Origin: Anaerobutyricum faecale | Lineage (GTDB): Bacteria; Bacillota; Clostridia; Lachnospirales; Lachnospiraceae | DNA: 64,000 nucleotides | NCBI GenBank assembly: GCA_019119645.1 | Contig: DWWR01000002.1 | Span: 26,114-90,113 of the forward strand | Direction of reading: 5' to 3' | Shown: positions 61,659 to 64,000 of the stretch, piece after piece | Numbering within the stretch: position 1 is the stretch's first letter | How the letters are laid out: each line of letters begins with the position of its first letter | Notes under the pieces: model-generated | Seen by the model: only the letters and a program-made list of their open reading frames with translations | Database searches by the model: none | What the model was told of the DNA's origin: nothing | Program-made: the position numbers and the translations under genes

Positions 61659-62429
61659 CTATTTCTGTTCATCCGCTTCCCGGCAGACTGCAAGGATCTG
61701 CTCTGCCAGCCGGCGGTATTCCTGCGCCATCTCACTGTCCGGCTGTGCCTCCAGCACCGTCATAGCCTGCTCCTCGGCATCTGTGACGGTCTCGCTGCGG
61801 TTCAGCGTCCCGATCACCCGGCTGTGGATATCCCCGCAGAGTTCCTGTACCTTCTCTTCCTCATGCTTTACATTTCTTCGGTTTAAGATCAGGCCGCCCA
61901 GCTTCGCGTAACCGCGGTTTTTAAAGTTCTCCACCGCCATGGCAATATTGGCTGCCGCGTGGATGGCCATATTTTCTCCGGAAGTCAGCACGAAGACCTG
62001 GTCGGCGTAGCCGCCCCGCATGGGCATGGAAAATCCGCCGCAGACCACATCACCCAGCACATCGTAGATCACCACATCCGGCTGGTAGGTCTCATATGCT
62101 CCTTTTTCTTTCAGTTTCTCCAGGGCCGCGATGATGCCCCGGCCGGCGCATCCCATGCCCGGCGCCGGCCCTCCGGCCTCCACGCAGAGGACACCCCGGT
62201 ATCCTTCCATGACCATATCTTCTAATGTAAAATCATTTTTCCTGTCTCTTACCAGATCAAGGACAGTCTCCATGGGCGCGCCGTGCCGCAAAAGCACCGT
62301 GGAATCCGCCTTCGGATCACATCCGATCTGCATCACCGTCAGTCCCTGCTCCGCCATGGCCACCGCCACATTGGAGATGGTGGTCGATTTGCCAATGCCG
62401 CCCTTTCCGTATACTGCTATCTTAATCAT
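61659..62429 (-). CDS. NifH-like Fe protein (ATP-dependent reductase)
   Basis: A 256-residue Fe protein of the NifH/BchL/CfbC family. The deviant Walker A is YGKGGIGKSTTISN (8-21), with CDPKADST (37-44) and the switch II region YDVLGDVVCGGFSMPMRGGYA. Cys94 (PAPGMGCAGRG) and Cys130 (DVVCGG) match the two residues that hold the 4Fe-4S cluster between subunits. All elements for ATP-driven one-electron transfer to a component-1 partner are therefore present. The start at 62429 has GGAG seven bases upstream; the frame above it is not conserved. It is slightly shorter than NifH of diazotrophs. Confidence 0.92.
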   Translation of the reverse strand: MIKIAVYGKGGIGKSTTISNVAVAMAEQGLTVMQIGCDPKADSTVLLRHGAPMETVLDLVRDRKNDFTLEDMVMEGYRGVLCVEAGGPAPGMGCAGRGIIAALEKLKEKGAYETYQPDVVIYDVLGDVVCGGFSMPMRGGYADQVFVLTSGENMAIHAAANIAMAVENFKNRGYAKLGGLILNRRNVKHEEEKVQELCGDIHSRVIGTLNRSETVTDAEEQAMTVLEAQPDSEMAQEYRRLAEQILAVCREADEQK

Positions 62430-62516
62430 CGCATTTCTCCTCGCAACATTTCTCATTTTATAAAGCAGCACGCTGACAGCTTCACCATTCAGCGCACTGG
62501 CCACTTTTCAGATTTC

Positions 62517-62768
62517 TCACACTTTCGCGTAAGCCACCTTGGAGGTTACTCCGGAAAGCCGTCCGATGCGGCCGGACAGGGTGCTGATCACATTCTGCGG
62601 AGCGTCCACCACAAGACTTATGATATTAATACCCCTGGCCCGGTAGGGAATTCCCATACGGCCCACCATATATTCGGCATATTCATGTATGATGTCATTG
62701 AGTTCTGCCGTTGTATCTGTATTTTCCACGATGATGGACAAAACGGCAATTCGTGTTTCCGCCTCCAT
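62517..62768 (-). CDS. TM1266-family iron-only hydrogenase system regulator
   Basis: An 83-residue ACT-like protein. IAVLSIIVENTDTTAELNDI, GRMGIPYRARGINIISLVVD and NVISTLSGRIGRLSGV match the TM1266 family, which is found beside [FeFe]-hydrogenase maturation genes and is a suspected regulator. It lies 18 bp after hypE and 87 bp before the NifH-like gene. AAAGGATG is upstream of the start. Confidence 0.9.
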   Translation of the reverse strand: MEAETRIAVLSIIVENTDTTAELNDIIHEYAEYMVGRMGIPYRARGINIISLVVDAPQNVISTLSGRIGRLSGVTSKVAYAKV

Positions 62769-62786
62769 GACCGGTCACATCCTTTC

Positions 62787-63791
62787 TTAACAGATTCTTG
62801 GAAGCAGCTCGCCTCTCGGCTGCGGCAGCAGCGTCTCGGCTCCGATTTCCGTGGTCATAACCACCCGGCCTGGCATCTCTTCTGTCACCTCTCCGATAAT
62901 GGCGGCGTCTTTGGTGTATTTTCCCTGGCGAAGCTTCTCCACGATGGCTTCCGCCTGCTCTTTTGGCGCAAAGATCACCAGCCGGCCCTCACAGGCCAGA
63001 TAGAGCGGTTCCAGACCGAGCATGCCGCAGACTCCCTTTACGCCAGGCTGCACCGGTATCTTTTTCGCGTTCAGGCGGATACCCACCTGACTCTGTCCCG
63101 CGATCTCATACAGCACCGTGCCGACGCCGCCCCGGGTGGCGTCCCGGATCACGTGGATATCTTTTGTCACAGAAAGCATATCCTCCACAGCTCCCCAAAG
63201 CGGCGCGCAGTCGCTGGTCACATCGGCTGCAATGCCAAACTCTTCTCTCTCCAGCAAAATCGTACAGCCATGGCGGCCGATGTCTCCGCTGACGATCACC
63301 GCGTCGCCCGGCTCCGCCTTCTTGCCGGAAGTCTCCACGCCGTCCTGCACCTGTCCGATACCGGTGGTAGTGATAAAGACGCCATCCACCTGTCCCCGCC
63401 CGGCTACCTTCGTATCTCCTGCCACGATCTTCACGCCGGCTTCTTTGGCCGTCGTTTCCATGGCAGCGGCGATTTTTTCCAGTTTTTCCATAGGGAATCC
63501 TTCCTCAATGACAAAAGCACAGGAAAGATAAAGTGGTTTTGCTCCCATGCAGGCCAGGTCGTTGACCGTGCCGCAGATGCTGAGTTTTCCGATGTTGCCT
63601 CCCGGAAATTCCGCTGGCGATACGATAAACCCGTCGGTGGTAAAGGCAAGTTTTCCTGCTTCCACTGAAAGTACTGCCGCATCATCGCTGGTCAGATCCG
63701 GATTGGCAAAATGTTCTTTAAATACTTTATCAATCAGCTCGGCGGTCTGCCTGCCGCCGGCTCCGTGAGCCAGAGTTACTGTTTCATTCAT
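62787..63791 (-). CDS. hypE: Hydrogenase maturation factor HypE
   Basis: HypE dehydrates the carbamoyl group on its C-terminal Cys to a thiocyanate and donates cyanide to the Fe(CN)2CO unit of [NiFe]-hydrogenases. The 334-residue protein has the AIR-synthase fold motifs (LAHGAGGRQTAELID, FTTDGFIVSPAEFPGGNIGK, VAGDTKVAGRG, ATRGGVGTVLYEIA) and ends exactly in PRIC, the canonical carrier motif. No hypF, hypC or hypD is in the window. It is the first gene of the cluster. AAGGAG precedes the start, and a palindromic repeat lies 26 bp further upstream. Confidence 0.94.
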   Translation of the reverse strand: MNETVTLAHGAGGRQTAELIDKVFKEHFANPDLTSDDAAVLSVEAGKLAFTTDGFIVSPAEFPGGNIGKLSICGTVNDLACMGAKPLYLSCAFVIEEGFPMEKLEKIAAAMETTAKEAGVKIVAGDTKVAGRGQVDGVFITTTGIGQVQDGVETSGKKAEPGDAVIVSGDIGRHGCTILLEREEFGIAADVTSDCAPLWGAVEDMLSVTKDIHVIRDATRGGVGTVLYEIAGQSQVGIRLNAKKIPVQPGVKGVCGMLGLEPLYLACEGRLVIFAPKEQAEAIVEKLRQGKYTKDAAIIGEVTEEMPGRVVMTTEIGAETLLPQPRGELLPRIC

Positions 63792-63817
63792 AATCTTTCT
63801 CCTTATTTATATTTTTG

Positions 63818-64000
63818 GATTTGTAAATCTCTGTGCAGCATACAGGAGGCTGCTTTACCGAAGACAAGGCATTGATAAAAGTTCTCCTCCTCCACTTCGG
63901 CAGGCTGGTACTTGTCTATAGCTGTATATCAAAATCATCGGACGCCTGCGCTCACAGTCGTCGTCAAACCTTATCAATGGCTTGTCTTCTCCAAATGCAG
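63818..64000. repeat. Interspersed palindromic repeat, copy 3 (cut by window end)
   Basis: It begins GATTTGTAAATCTCTGTGCA and follows copy 2 closely through ATTGATAAAAGTTCTCCTCC, CACTTCGGCAGGCTGGTACT and GACGCCTGCGCTCACAGTCG to the last base, so the right terminal repeat lies outside the window. It sits 26 bp upstream of hypE. Confidence 0.75.

Noticed and set aside
62283..63668. A 461-codon plus-strand frame
   Set aside because: Antisense to hypE, TM1266 and the NifH-like gene, His/Arg-rich, and with no supporting start signal.
1..64000. tRNA, rRNA, riboswitch or T-box elements
   Set aside because: I looked for conserved cores and CCA-type ends in the intergenic gaps and found none that I could support by eye; a covariance-model scan would be decisive.

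Overview
The window reads as chromosome of a spore-forming, anaerobic Firmicute, most likely family Lachnospiraceae. This is inference. It rests on spoIVA, on the Firmicute gene order priA-def-fmt-rsmB-rlmN-prpC-prkC-rsgA-thiN and yicC-remA-gmk-rpoZ, on a DUF5721-type gene, and on hydE/TM1266-type hydrogenase genes. Nearly all genes lie on the minus strand. Only ychF, the DUF5721-like gene and one SDR gene are on plus. I saw no rRNA, tRNA, CRISPR array, intact transposase or phage gene.

Layout. 1-3.9 kb: 5' part of rsmH, mraZ with a recognisable MraZ-box operator, a two-gene polysaccharide ABC exporter, and lgt. 4-5.1 kb: ychF on plus. 5.2-5.4 kb: first copy of a palindromic interspersed repeat. 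5.4-20.7 kb: the conserved housekeeping block (thiN, rsgA, prkC, prpC, rlmN, rsmB, fmt, def, priA, murE, rpoZ, gmk, remA, yicC). In it murE is open in frame with an upstream VanZ-like segment, in the place where coaBC usually lies. 20.7-28.4 kb: an RNA-modification/repair run (recU, two pseudouridine synthases, an SDR, ygiQ, an RsmF-like methylase, a RelQ-type synthetase). 28.6-36.5 kb: rnhA, spoIVA with a sigma-E-like promoter, a racemase, a mosaic of palindromic repeats, an M18 peptidase, the DUF5721-like gene, an S41 protease and a CdaR-like regulator. 36.6-39.4 kb: two degenerate wall-polymer genes (WecG/TagA-like with a minisatellite tail, LCP/LytR_C-like). 39.6-43.8 kb: an SDR gene, an aminopeptidase P, galE and a cytidylate-kinase-like gene.

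43.8-57.0 kb is one apparent five-gene transcription unit behind a near-consensus promoter: hybrid histidine kinase, a 2275-residue leucine-rich-repeat membrane protein, a MoxR ATPase, a DUF58 protein and a transglutaminase-like membrane protein. The last has Ala where the catalytic Cys should be.

57.2-63.8 kb is the most unusual part: hypE, a TM1266-type regulator, a NifH-like Fe protein, two NifD/NifK-like proteins and hydE in one compact operon. It combines cyanide-ligand chemistry (HypE), radical-SAM H-cluster chemistry (HydE) and a nitrogenase-type reductase/scaffold set. The NifK-like protein is fused in frame to a TcdA/ThiF-type domain. A third copy of the interspersed repeat lies 26 bp upstream of hypE and runs off the window.

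All calls are from reading the sequence. Family assignments come from motif recognition, not database searches.
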